Assembly: GCF_014495685.1 (NCBI RefSeq)
Contig: NZ_JACTVI010000021.1
Coordinates: forward strand, 46,206 to 110,205
Reading direction: 5' to 3'
DNA: 64,000 nucleotides
From: Streptomyces sp. TRM68367
Lineage (GTDB): Bacteria > Actinomycetota > Actinomycetes > Streptomycetales > Streptomycetaceae
Program-made: the position numbers and the translations under genes
The notes under the pieces: generated by a model
What the model was told of the DNA's origin: nothing
Database searches by the model: none
What the model saw: the letters and a program-made list of their open reading frames with translations, nothing else
Shown here: in pieces, positions 7,995 to 15,495 of the stretch
Numbering within the stretch: position 1 is the stretch's first letter
Layout: each line of letters starts with the position of its first letter

Positions 7995-8711
7995 GTGACG
8001 GAGGCAGCGGAGCTTCCCCCTGTTCCCGAGCAGGCACGCGAGGTGTTCGGCGAGCGGTTCGCGGATGCGGTCCGGTACGCGGAGCTGCTCGCGCAAGCGG
8101 GTGTGCAGCGCGGACTGATCGGGCCGCGTGAGGTTCCGCGTCTGTGGGAGCGGCATCTGCTGAACTGCGCGGTGCTCTCCGAGGTCGTGCCCGAGGGGGT
8201 GACCGTGTGCGATGTCGGCTCGGGGGCCGGTCTGCCCGGTATTCCGCTGGCACTCGTCCGCGACGACCTGAAGATCACCCTTCTTGAGCCGCTGCTGCGT
8301 CGTACCACTTTCCTGACCGAGGTCGTGGAGCTGCTGGGCCTGGATCATGTGACGGTGGTGCGGGGCCGGGCCGAGGAGGTCATGGGGAAGCTGCCGGCGG
8401 TGCACGTGGTGACCGCGCGAGCTGTCGCACCGCTCGACCGCCTCGCCGCATGGGGCATCCCGCTGCTGCGTCCCTACGGCGAGATGCTCGCGCTCAAGGG
8501 TGACACTGCCGAGGAGGAGCTCAAGGCCGCGGCCACCGCGCTGAGCAAGCTCGGTGCTGCGGAGACATCGATCCTGCATGTGGGCGAGGGGATTGTGGAC
8601 CCTCTGTCCACGGTGGTGCGGGTCGAGGTCGGGGAGAGCCCCGGCGGTGTGCGGTTCGCGGCGAAGCGGGCGAAGGCGGCTCGCACTGGTCGCACCCGTC
8701 GGCGGCGCTGA
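7995..8711 (+). CDS. rsmG: 16S rRNA (guanine(527)-N7)-methyltransferase RsmG
   Basis: S-adenosylmethionine-dependent enzyme that methylates G527 of 16S rRNA (GidB). It has 238 residues from a GTG start, beginning MTEAAELPPVPEQAREVFGE. The Rossmann SAM-binding motif is VCDVGSGAGLPGIPLALVR (about residues 72-90), followed by LLEPLLRRTTFL and the family segment VTARAVAPLDRL. The C-terminus is basic (RTGRTRRRR). It lies between khpB and parA as in most bacteria. Loss of rsmG is known to give low-level streptomycin resistance and altered antibiotic production in Streptomyces. Confidence 0.95.
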   Translation: MTEAAELPPVPEQAREVFGERFADAVRYAELLAQAGVQRGLIGPREVPRLWERHLLNCAVLSEVVPEGVTVCDVGSGAGLPGIPLALVRDDLKITLLEPLLRRTTFLTEVVELLGLDHVTVVRGRAEEVMGKLPAVHVVTARAVAPLDRLAAWGIPLLRPYGEMLALKGDTAEEELKAAATALSKLGAAETSILHVGEGIVDPLSTVVRVEVGESPGGVRFAAKRAKAARTGRTRRRR

Positions 8712-9045
8712 CTCACACGGGCCGGGCCCGTCGAAGGGCGCTGATCCGTCCTGACGACGAGACGTACTCCACACAAGCTGGCAAACCTACGCATGCCGGA
8801 GTGTCGCGACGCTTCGGTCGCAGCCGCTGTGCATCGTGTTTCACGTGAAACGTCGCTCACTGCTGCACGGCATCATCAGTCGCGGCCGCGCTGCTGCCGA
8901 ACCCCGCGACCGTAAGCCTCTCGGCTCTCTCGGAGAGGACCCTGTTCCCGACGGCACTCCGCCCCCCGTGAGGGGTACGGAGTTGTCCACAGAAGTGGAT
9001 TTCTCCACAGAACGTCAGGCCTCACTGGTTCACGACCCCGAAGGC
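8712..9045. promoter_or_regulatory. rsmG-parA intergenic region with parS and DnaA boxes
   Basis: About 330 bases before the preferred parA start. It contains an exact parS site (8838-8851), a perfect DnaA box TTGTCCACA at 8983-8991 and a one-mismatch copy TTCTCCACA at 9001-9009. An open frame from GTG 8836 runs through the region into parA, but its start codon overlaps the parS palindrome. parA promoters are expected here. Confidence 0.5.
8838..8851. promoter_or_regulatory. parS: parS site 1
   Basis: Exact 14-bp palindrome GTTTCACGTGAAAC, the Streptomyces ParB-binding site. It lies upstream of parA and overlaps the upstream alternative GTG start. Confidence 0.95.
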
Positions 9046-10122
9046 ATGGGAGGCTCTGTTCATTGCGAGCCTGAAGTCGAGGAGAGTGAATCCTTGCGGT
9101 CCGACGCCAACATCGCGGGACCGATGACCGATCCGGTCCCCGGTCCCCGTACCGAGTCGATGGGGGCGGATGTTTCACGTGAAACACCGCCTCCGATGGA
9201 CGACACTCCCATCGGTCGTGCTGCCCAACTGGCGGTGGAGGCTCTAGGCCGCGCCGGCGAGGGCCTGCCACGGCCCGAGCAGACCCGTGTCATGGTGGTC
9301 GCCAACCAGAAAGGTGGCGTGGGCAAGACGACGACGACCGTCAACCTTGCCGCGTCACTGGCCCTGCACGGAGGCCGCGTTCTGGTGATCGACCTTGACC
9401 CGCAGGGCAATGCGTCCACGGCCCTGGGGATCGACCATCACGCCGAAGTCCCGTCCATCTACGACGTGTTGGTCGAGAGCAAGCCGCTCTCGGAAGTCGT
9501 CCAGCCAGTCCCTGATGTGGAAGGCCTCTTCTGCGCCCCTGCCACGATCGATCTCGCCGGTGCGGAGATCGAGCTGGTGTCCCTGGTGGCGCGGGAGAGC
9601 CGGCTGCAGCGTGCCATCCAGGCGTACGAGCAGCCGCTGGACTACATCCTCATCGACTGCCCGCCGTCGCTCGGCCTGCTGACGGTCAATGCGTTGGTCG
9701 CGGGCCAGGAGGTCCTGATCCCGATCCAGTGCGAGTACTACGCGCTGGAGGGTCTGGGTCAGCTGCTGCGCAATGTCGACCTGGTGCGGGGCCACCTCAA
9801 CCCCGCCCTGCACGTGTCGACCATCCTGCTCACCATGTACGACGGCCGGACGCGGCTCGCGTCCCAGGTCGCGGACGAGGTGCGCAACCACTTCGGCGAC
9901 GAGGTGCTGCGGACGAGCATTCCCCGCTCGGTCCGTATCTCCGAGGCGCCGAGTTATGGGCAGACGGTACTGACCTACGATCCAGGATCGAGCGGTGCCC
10001 TCTCCTATCTTGAGGCGGCACGAGAGATCGCGCTGAAGGGCGTCGGCGTCAGTTATGACGCCACGCACGCTCACATCGGCGCACAGCAGAACGATCCGAG
10101 CATGGTGGAGGGGACGCAGTGA
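9046..10122 (+). CDS. parA: Chromosome partitioning ATPase ParA
   Basis: Deviant-Walker ATPase that, with ParB and parS, segregates chromosomes during sporulation septation. From ATG 9046 it has 358 residues. A disordered N-terminal arm of about 90 residues precedes the P-loop VVANQKGGVGKTTTTVNLA, followed by VIDLDPQGN (Walker A' partner) and ILIDCPPSLGLLTVNAL. The frame stays open back to GTG 8836 (428 residues), but that start lies in a parS palindrome, so 9046 is preferred; ATG 9124 is another possibility. An exact parS at 9172-9185 is translated as VSRET in the arm. The stop overlaps the parB start, so the two are coupled. Confidence 0.93.
   Translation: MGGSVHCEPEVEESESLRSDANIAGPMTDPVPGPRTESMGADVSRETPPPMDDTPIGRAAQLAVEALGRAGEGLPRPEQTRVMVVANQKGGVGKTTTTVNLAASLALHGGRVLVIDLDPQGNASTALGIDHHAEVPSIYDVLVESKPLSEVVQPVPDVEGLFCAPATIDLAGAEIELVSLVARESRLQRAIQAYEQPLDYILIDCPPSLGLLTVNALVAGQEVLIPIQCEYYALEGLGQLLRNVDLVRGHLNPALHVSTILLTMYDGRTRLASQVADEVRNHFGDEVLRTSIPRSVRISEAPSYGQTVLTYDPGSSGALSYLEAAREIALKGVGVSYDATHAHIGAQQNDPSMVEGTQ
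9172..9185. promoter_or_regulatory. parS: parS site 2 (inside parA)
   Basis: Exact GTTTCACGTGAAAC within the parA reading frame, encoding VSRET in the disordered N-terminal arm. Confidence 0.95.
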
Positions 10123-11216
10123 GTGAGCGACGGAGGGGGCTGGGCCGTGGTCTCGGCGCACTGATCCCTGGCCCGGCAGACAAGTCAGCGGCTCCGGCTG
10201 CGACGGGGGATGCCGCTCCCGCGTCCCCCGCGGCGATTCCTGTGCTGTCGACCGACCGTGGGGTGGCCGCGGCGAAGGTGGCCACACTGCCGCCTGTTTC
10301 ACGTGAAACAGAGGAGCCGCCGGCGAACAGTGCTGCGGCCACGCCCGCGCCTCCCATCGGTGCCCACTTCGCCGAGATCCCCCTCGACGCCATCATGCCG
10401 AACCCGCGGCAGCCGCGGGAGGTCTTCGACGACGACGCTTTGGCCGAGCTCGTCACCTCCATCAAGGAGGTCGGCCTCCTCCAGCCGGTCGTCGTCCGGC
10501 AGCTGGGCCCTGCGCGCTACGAGCTCATCATGGGCGAGCGCCGCTGGCGGGCCTGCCGCGAGGCCGGGCTGGAGGCCATCCCGGCGATCGTGCGGGCCAC
10601 GGAGGACGACAAGCTCCTCCTGGATGCCCTCCTGGAGAACCTGCACCGCGCCCAGCTGAACCCCTTGGAAGAGGCGGCCGCCTACGACCAGTTGCTGAAG
10701 GACTTCAACTGCACGCACGACCAGCTGGCCGACCGGATCGGACGGTCCCGTCCGCAGGTCTCCAACACCCTGCGTCTGCTGAAGCTCTCTCCGGCGGTCC
10801 AGCGCCGGGTCGCCGCCGGAGTGCTCTCCGCGGGGCACGCCCGGGCGCTGCTGTCGGTCGAGGATTCAGAGGAGCAGGACCGGCTGGCCCATCGGATCGT
10901 GGCTGAGGGACTCTCGGTGCGGGCCGTCGAGGAGATCGTGACCCTGATGGGGTCGCGGCCGCAGAAGTCCCAGCGGGCCAAGGGGCCGCGGGCCGGCACC
11001 CGGGTCTCCCCGGCGCTGACCGATCTGGCGACGCGGCTCTCGGACCGCTTCGAGACCCGGGTGAAGGTCGACCTGGGCCAGAAGAAGGGAAAAATCACCG
11101 TCGAGTTCGCCTCTATGGAGGACCTCGAACGGATCCTCAGCTCTCTGGCCCCCGGCGAGGGACCGGTTCTACAGAAGAGCCTCCTGGAAGGCGACTCCGA
11201 AGAGACCGAGTCCTGA
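10119..11216 (+). CDS. parB: Chromosome partitioning protein ParB
   Basis: CTP-dependent DNA clamp that loads at parS and spreads along origin-proximal DNA. Its 365 residues start with GTG at 10119, beginning MSERRRGLGRGLGALIPG, the basic N-terminal box (L-G-R-G-L) that contacts ParA. The ParB/Srx nucleotide-binding domain includes IMPNPRQPREVFDDDALAEL and the GERRWRACREAGLEAIPAIV motif. The HTH that reads parS follows (DQLADRIGRSRPQVSNTLRL), then a C-terminal dimerisation domain. A 70-residue Ala/Pro linker near the N-terminus contains VSRET, encoded by an in-frame parS at 10296-10309. It overlaps parA by four bases. Confidence 0.97.
   Translation: MSERRRGLGRGLGALIPGPADKSAAPAATGDAAPASPAAIPVLSTDRGVAAAKVATLPPVSRETEEPPANSAAATPAPPIGAHFAEIPLDAIMPNPRQPREVFDDDALAELVTSIKEVGLLQPVVVRQLGPARYELIMGERRWRACREAGLEAIPAIVRATEDDKLLLDALLENLHRAQLNPLEEAAAYDQLLKDFNCTHDQLADRIGRSRPQVSNTLRLLKLSPAVQRRVAAGVLSAGHARALLSVEDSEEQDRLAHRIVAEGLSVRAVEEIVTLMGSRPQKSQRAKGPRAGTRVSPALTDLATRLSDRFETRVKVDLGQKKGKITVEFASMEDLERILSSLAPGEGPVLQKSLLEGDSEETES
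10296..10309. promoter_or_regulatory. parS: parS site 3 (inside parB)
   Basis: Exact GTTTCACGTGAAAC in the linker-coding part of parB, again read as VSRET. Confidence 0.95.
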
Positions 11217-11220
11217 GCCC

Positions 11221-11298
11221 CCGGCGGACGGAGCGGTCGATCCGCTCCGCCGGCCGACCACGCGGGCCGTGTCCGGTGCGTACCGGAACACGGCCCGC
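11221..11298 (+). terminator. Two hairpins after parB
   Basis: Two consecutive GC-rich inverted repeats follow the parB stop within 5 bases. The first is 11221-11253 (CCGGCG..GGAGCGG paired with CCGCTCCGCCGG). The second is 11262-11298 (GCGGGCCGTGT-CGGT paired with ACCG-ACACGGCCCGC). Together they look like a tandem terminator. Confidence 0.75.
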
Positions 11299-11323
11299 AC
11301 TTTGCTTTCATACGGTATCGAGG

Positions 11324-11351
11324 GAATCGCATCGTGGATACGATGCGATTC
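11324..11351. promoter_or_regulatory. Inverted repeat upstream of the GNAT gene
   Basis: A perfect 11-bp inverted repeat GAATCGCATCG / CGATGCGATTC with a 6-base loop. It stands after the parB hairpins and before the next genes. It is AT-richer than the surroundings, so an operator or a third hairpin are both possible. Confidence 0.4.
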
Positions 11352-11401
11352 GGGTATGGCGCATCCACCTGGCAGTACCTCTGAGTGGGGAGGCAGGGGC
11401 C

Positions 11402-11659
11402 ATGCGAACGATGAGCCGCACCGGACTGGTGAGCGCGGGGTTGGGGCTGGGCGCGGTCGGTGGCTTCATCGGCAGCTTGCTCAGGGAACGGAGCGCTCTG
11501 ACGGCCGCCCACGAAGCGGCGGGAGAAGGAAGCGAGGAACAGCCTTCATGGGGCGTCGGCTCGTACCGCTCACGCTGGACAACCTTCAGGACCTTCCCAA
11601 GCGCTGTCGCACGTGTGTCTTCTGGGAGCTGGACCCAGTCAGCGGCGAAGCCGCGGTAA
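11402..11659 (+). CDS. Possible small protein overlapping the GNAT start
   Basis: An 85-codon frame from ATG 11402 with a weak GGAGG about 10 bases upstream. Residues 6-27 (SRTGLVSAGLGLGAVGGFIGSLL region) look like one membrane or signal segment. The last 37 codons overlap the acetyltransferase gene in another frame, and the product after residue 50 has no recognisable features. It could be a small membrane protein or chance. No family recognised. Confidence 0.25.
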   Translation: MRTMSRTGLVSAGLGLGAVGGFIGSLLRERSALTAAHEAAGEGSEEQPSWGVGSYRSRWTTFRTFPSAVARVSSGSWTQSAAKPR

Positions 11660-12165
11660 AGGCGGGCACGCCCGCTCTGGAGAAGGAAGCCTGGATCTCC
11701 GCGGTCCTGCTGGACTGGGGTTCCTGCGGGCGGGTCGTCTATGTCGACGAGGTGCCGGTGGGGTTCGTGCTCTACGCCCCGCCCGCCTATGTCCCCCGAT
11801 CGACGGCGTTCCCCACGAGCCCTGTCTCACCGGACGCCGTGCAGCTGATGACCGCGTTCATCGTGCCGGGGTACCAGGGCCAGGGGCTGGGGCGGGTGAT
11901 GGTCCAGACGGTCGCCAAGGATCTGCTGCGGCGGGGCTTCAAGGCGATCGAGGCCTTCGGGGACGCCCGCTGGAAAGAGCCCGCCTGCGTCCTGCCCGCC
12001 GACCATCTGCTGGCCGTGGGCTTCAAGACGGTGCGGCCCCATCCGACGTACCCGCGCCTGCGGCTGGAGCTGCGGTCGACCCTGTCCTGGAAGGAGGACG
12101 TGGAGTTGGCACTCGACCGGCTGCTGGGGGCTGTACAGAAGGAGCCGGCACTGAGGCCGCTGTGA
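11548..12165 (+). CDS. GNAT family N-acetyltransferase
   Basis: A 205-residue acetyl-CoA-dependent acetyltransferase of unknown substrate. The ATG at 11548 gives MGRRLVPLTLDNLQDLPKRC; an open frame upstream has no similarity and a poor start. The acetyl-CoA loop appears as IVPGYQGQGLGRVMVQTVAK (about residues 106-125), the Q/RxxGxG/A motif. A Cys-containing segment CRTCVFWEL near the N-terminus is characteristic of a Streptomyces subfamily beside parB. It is convergent with trxA, with a hairpin and a parS between them. In mycobacteria the equivalent position holds cwlM, so this is a lineage-specific neighbour. Confidence 0.85.
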   Translation: MGRRLVPLTLDNLQDLPKRCRTCVFWELDPVSGEAAVKAGTPALEKEAWISAVLLDWGSCGRVVYVDEVPVGFVLYAPPAYVPRSTAFPTSPVSPDAVQLMTAFIVPGYQGQGLGRVMVQTVAKDLLRRGFKAIEAFGDARWKEPACVLPADHLLAVGFKTVRPHPTYPRLRLELRSTLSWKEDVELALDRLLGAVQKEPALRPL

Positions 12166-12179
12166 CGGCTCCGGTACGG

Positions 12180-12213
12180 CGAATGGGCCAACCCGAGGGG
12201 GTTGGCCCATTCG
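12180..12213. terminator. Bidirectional terminator between GNAT gene and trxA
   Basis: A perfect 13-bp inverted repeat CGAATGGGCCAAC / GTTGGCCCATTCG around an 8-base loop, between two convergent genes and immediately beside a parS site. Confidence 0.85.
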
Positions 12214-12214
12214 T

Positions 12215-12228
12215 GTTTCACGTGAAAC
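12215..12228. promoter_or_regulatory. parS: parS site 4
   Basis: Exact GTTTCACGTGAAAC two bases after the terminator hairpin, in the convergent gap before trxA. Confidence 0.95.
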
Positions 12229-12266
12229 ATCGACCGCCGGTGCGCCGGCTCAGTCGGTCCGGCTGA

Positions 12267-12599
12267 TCACTCGCCGATGAACTGCTCAAGGTCGCGCAAG
12301 ATCGCGGCCTTCGGCTTCGCGCCCACGATGGTCTTGGCGACCTCGCCGCCCTGGTAGACGTTCAGGGTCGGGATGGACATGACGCCGTACTTGGCGGCCG
12401 TACCCGGGTTCTCGTCGATGTTCAGCTTGACGACCTCGATCTGGTCGCCGTACTCGGCGGCGATCGCCTCAAGGGACGGCGCGATCTGGCGGCACGGACC
12501 GCACCAGGCGGCCCAGAAGTCCACCAGAACAGGCTTGTCGCTCTTGAGGACGTCCTGCTCGAAGGAGTCGTCGGTCACGTTCTTCAGGGTGCCGGCCAC
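12267..12599 (-). CDS. trxA: Thioredoxin
   Basis: A small cytosolic disulfide reductant. Its 110 residues carry the redox motif WCGPC at 32-36 in the context VDFWAAWCGPCRQIAP, and the cis-proline segment MSIPTLNVYQGGE. It lies 42 bases downstream of trxB, forming the trxB-trxA reductase-substrate operon. In Streptomyces such pairs are known to respond to thiol oxidation through SigR; no SigR-type promoter was resolved by eye here. Confidence 0.97.
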   Translation of the reverse strand: MAGTLKNVTDDSFEQDVLKSDKPVLVDFWAAWCGPCRQIAPSLEAIAAEYGDQIEVVKLNIDENPGTAAKYGVMSIPTLNVYQGGEVAKTIVGAKPKAAILRDLEQFIGE

Positions 12600-12641
12600 G
12601 GCGGGCTCCTTAACTGTTGGTGCGTGGGGCGGACAGGGGGG

Positions 12642-13610
12642 TCAGACAGAGGTCTTCTCGGGCTCGGGCTTCTCCTCGTCCGCGAGGGCGGCGAGGAAAC
12701 GCTCGGCGTCGAGAGCGGCGGAACAGCCGGTGCCGGCCGCGGTGATGGCCTGACGGTAGGTGTGGTCGACCACGTCACCGGAGCCGAAGACACCGGTCAG
12801 GTTCGTGCGGGTCGAGGGAGCGTCGACCTTCAGGTAGCCCTCCTCGTCCAGCTCCAGCTGGCCCTTGAAGAGCTCGGTGCGCGGGTCGTGGCCGATCGCG
12901 ATGAACAGGCCCGTTACCGCCAGATCCGACAGCTCGCCGGTCTTGACGTTGCGCAGCTTCAGGCCCGACAGCTTCTGGTCGCCCTGGATCTCGGCCACCT
13001 CGCTGTCCCACACGAAGGAGATCTTCGGGTCGGCGAAGGCGCGCTCCTGCATCGCCTTGGAGGCGCGCAGGGTGTCGCGGCGGTGGACGACCGTCACGGA
13101 CTTGGCGAAGCGGGAGAGGAACGTGGCCTCCTCCATCGCGGTGTCGCCGCCGCCGATCACGGCGATGTCCTGGTCCTTGAAGAAGAACCCGTCACACGTG
13201 GCGCACCAGGAGACGCCGCGGCCGGAGAGGGCGTCCTCGTTGGGCAGACCGAGCTTGCGGTGTTGCGAGCCGGTGGCGATGATGATGGCCTTGGCCTGGT
13301 GGACCGTGCCCGCGGTGTCGGTGACGGTCTTGATCTCACCGGTCAGGTCGACGGCGACGACATCGTCCGGGACGAGCTCGGCGCCGAAGCGCTCCGCCTG
13401 GGCGCGCATGTTGTCCATGAGCTCGGGGCCCATGATGCCGTCCTGGAAGCCCGGGAAGTTCTCCACGTCGGTGGTGTTCATCAGTGCGCCGCCGGCGGTG
13501 ACGGCACCTTCGAACACCAGTGGCTTCAGCGACGCGCGCGCGGTGTAGAGCGCCGCCGTGTAGCCGGCGGGCCCGGAGCCGATAATGATCACGTTACGGA
13601 CGTCGCTCAC
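12642..13610 (-). CDS. trxB: Thioredoxin-disulfide reductase
   Basis: FAD- and NADPH-dependent enzyme that reduces thioredoxin. The GTG start at 13610 gives MSDVRNVIIIGSGPAGYTAA and 322 residues; the longer frame adds 25 residues without similarity. The FAD fold motif GSGPAGYTAALYTAR is at 10-24, the redox cysteines are in SWCATCDGFFF, the NADPH motif is IGGGDTAMEEA, and the C-terminal FAD motif FGSGDVVDHTYRQAITAAG is present. It is followed by trxA and preceded by the anti-sigma gene, as in mycobacteria. Confidence 0.97.
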   Translation of the reverse strand: MSDVRNVIIIGSGPAGYTAALYTARASLKPLVFEGAVTAGGALMNTTDVENFPGFQDGIMGPELMDNMRAQAERFGAELVPDDVVAVDLTGEIKTVTDTAGTVHQAKAIIIATGSQHRKLGLPNEDALSGRGVSWCATCDGFFFKDQDIAVIGGGDTAMEEATFLSRFAKSVTVVHRRDTLRASKAMQERAFADPKISFVWDSEVAEIQGDQKLSGLKLRNVKTGELSDLAVTGLFIAIGHDPRTELFKGQLELDEEGYLKVDAPSTRTNLTGVFGSGDVVDHTYRQAITAAGTGCSAALDAERFLAALADEEKPEPEKTSV

Positions 13611-13828
13611 GGCTTGATTCCTCGTCTCTGGGGACTGCGTCGTCGGACCGGTGGGAGCCTCTCTCAGAACTCTCACCCCACCCAACGGATCCTAAGGGGC
13701 GCGCATTCCCGCTGTGCCCGGGCACACGAAGACGGCGTCTCACGCACATGAGGACAGCGTCCCGTGTGCCCGCCCGGGGCGATGTCGTACCGGACACCGC
13801 CTGGGGCGAACGGGGTGTGGAGGGGCGG

Positions 13829-14740
13829 TCAGGAGCCCGCGTAGGAGCGCTGCAGGAGAACCTTGGCCGTGGCGGACGAGGGCTTCTTCACGCAGGTCGC
13901 ATCCACGATGTATGCGGTGACCCGTGTGGCGTCTGAGGCATCCGGCAGCACGACGAGCAGCGCGGCGGTCCCCTTGTAGGTGCCTTCCTCGGTGGCCAGG
14001 GCGGCGTCGTTGCGGCCGATGCCCTCGCGGATGCACTCGGGGACGGTGTCTTTGAGGGTGCTGGGGCCCTCGGTGCCCTCGATGCCGAGGCTGTGCGGGG
14101 TGCGAGAGCCGTCCGCTGCGCTCTTGCCCTTGGCGAGAAGATCGGTGACCTGCTTTTCCAGCTTCCGCGCCGAGAAGGTGTCCGCCGGAGCGGTCGCGTT
14201 GCCGTGCGCCGTATCGCCGGACGGACTGTCGTTGAGGGACGACACGATCACAGAGCTCAGCCCCAGGGCGGCGGCGGTGAACACGGCCCCCAGGACAGCG
14301 AGCCTGCGGCGTCCGCGACGTGTGCGCTCCTTGCGGCCCGGACCGGTGGTGGAGGCCCGGGCATGCCCGGACGGGCGATCGGCCGGTGCCGGTGTTTCAC
14401 GTGAAACATGCCCACCCTCGTCCTCCTCGGAAGCGGAGCGGGATGCACTCAGCAGAGCCGGGGCGTCCTCGGACTCGGCCGCCGTGGCATTCAGCAGGGC
14501 CTCCGCAGCGAGGGCCGCGTCAATACGCCCGGCGACGTCGTCGGGCATGCGCGGCGGGCCCGGAAGCGTGCCGAACAGTCCCCGGATCTCCTCCAGCGAG
14601 GTGTAGACATCGGCGCACAGCTCGCACTCGTCCAGATGCCGCCGTACGTCGGTGGTGCGGGACGGCGGGAGGATGCCTTCGGCGAGGTCGGAGATCTCCG
14701 CGACATCCGGGTGCCCGGCCATGTCGGTCGTCGACGTCAC
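13829..14740 (-). CDS. Zinc-finger anti-sigma factor partner of SigM
   Basis: Probably a membrane-bound anti-sigma factor holding SigM inactive. The 303-residue product has an N-terminal zinc-binding anti-sigma motif HLDECELC (H35, C39, C42, the HxxxCxxC pattern), an acidic/Ser linker, one membrane segment at about 147-168 (RRRLAVLGAVFTAAALGLSS), and an extracytoplasmic domain of about 130 residues. Its GTG start overlaps the sigM stop (GTGA at 14737-14740), so the two are made together. An in-frame parS at 14394-14407 encodes VSRET in the linker. It corresponds in position to the mycobacterial anti-SigM gene. The signal sensed is unknown. Confidence 0.88.
   Translation of the reverse strand: MTSTTDMAGHPDVAEISDLAEGILPPSRTTDVRRHLDECELCADVYTSLEEIRGLFGTLPGPPRMPDDVAGRIDAALAAEALLNATAAESEDAPALLSASRSASEEDEGGHVSRETPAPADRPSGHARASTTGPGRKERTRRGRRRLAVLGAVFTAAALGLSSVIVSSLNDSPSGDTAHGNATAPADTFSARKLEKQVTDLLAKGKSAADGSRTPHSLGIEGTEGPSTLKDTVPECIREGIGRNDAALATEEGTYKGTAALLVVLPDASDATRVTAYIVDATCVKKPSSATAKVLLQRSYAGS
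14394..14407. promoter_or_regulatory. parS: parS site 5 (inside the anti-sigma gene)
   Basis: Exact GTTTCACGTGAAAC in the linker-coding region of the anti-sigma gene; read as VSRET on the coding strand. Confidence 0.95.
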
Positions 14741-15462
14741 GCTCGCCCACCTCCGCCCTTCACTACAGCTGAGTCACTCGGTCCTGCGTCCTGCGGATCC
14801 GCTCGGCGCGGGCCCGCTGCTGATGGGACGGATGTCCCCTGCGTCCGGTTCCGCTCTCCGTCGGGCTTCTCTGCCTCGCTGCCGCTTTCCGGCCGTAGAT
14901 GCGAGAGGAGCGGCAGGAGTCTGGCTCTGCCGCGGGCGCACCGGCTCTTCACTGTGCCGGTGGGCACGTCGAGGATCCGGGCCGCCTCGGCGACGGGGTA
15001 GCCCTGCATGTCCACCAGGACGAGTGCCGCGCGCTGGTCGGGGGGCAGGGTGCTCAGGGCCGCGATGAGCTGGCGGTGCAGATCCTTGCGCTCCGCGGGC
15101 GCTGAGGCCGACTCGTGCGGCTCCAGCAACTGATCCAGGCGCTCGGTGTCATCGACCGGCGCGGTCTTCCGGGAGGCAGCCTTGCGGGCGCGGTCCAGGC
15201 AGGCGTTCACCGTGATGCGGTGCAGCCACGTCGTGACGGCCGCGTGGCCGCGGAATGTGTGCGCGGCCCGGTAGGCGGAGACGAGAGCGTCCTGCACCGC
15301 GTCAGCGGCCTCCTCGCGGTCTCCCAGCGTCCGCAGGGCCACCGCCCAGAGTCGGTCCCGGTGTCGTCGCACGAGCTCACCGAATGCGTCGGGGTCGCCC
15401 TCCACATGACGGGTCAGAAGGTCCTGATCGCTTACGTCGCCGTGTGCGGTGTCATCTGCCAT
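14737..15462 (-). CDS. sigM: RNA polymerase sigma factor SigM (ECF family)
   Basis: An extracytoplasmic-function sigma factor of 241 residues. Region 2 spans about 25-95, with DAFGELVRRHRDRLWAVALR and the -10-recognition segment AAVTTWLHRITVNACLDRARK. Region 4 spans about 135-185, with LPPDQRAALVLVDMQGYPVAEAARILDVPTG-TVKSRCARGRARL as its helix-turn-helix. A Pro/Ser-rich tail of about 50 residues follows. It lies 33 bases after the pseudokinase gene and overlaps its anti-sigma gene. Named from synteny with the sigM-anti-sigma-trxB-trxA cluster; the regulon cannot be read from here. Confidence 0.92.
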   Translation of the reverse strand: MADDTAHGDVSDQDLLTRHVEGDPDAFGELVRRHRDRLWAVALRTLGDREEAADAVQDALVSAYRAAHTFRGHAAVTTWLHRITVNACLDRARKAASRKTAPVDDTERLDQLLEPHESASAPAERKDLHRQLIAALSTLPPDQRAALVLVDMQGYPVAEAARILDVPTGTVKSRCARGRARLLPLLSHLRPESGSEAEKPDGERNRTQGTSVPSAAGPRRADPQDAGPSDSAVVKGGGGRA

Positions 15463-15495
15463 CGGGCCTCCTCCGCCCCCTCCCCTCGCGGTCGG

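Noticed and set aside
8836..9045. The upstream GTG start of parA
   Set aside because: The codon lies within a parS palindrome and the extra 70 residues cross a perfect DnaA box; not excluded, but ATG 9046 is more plausible.
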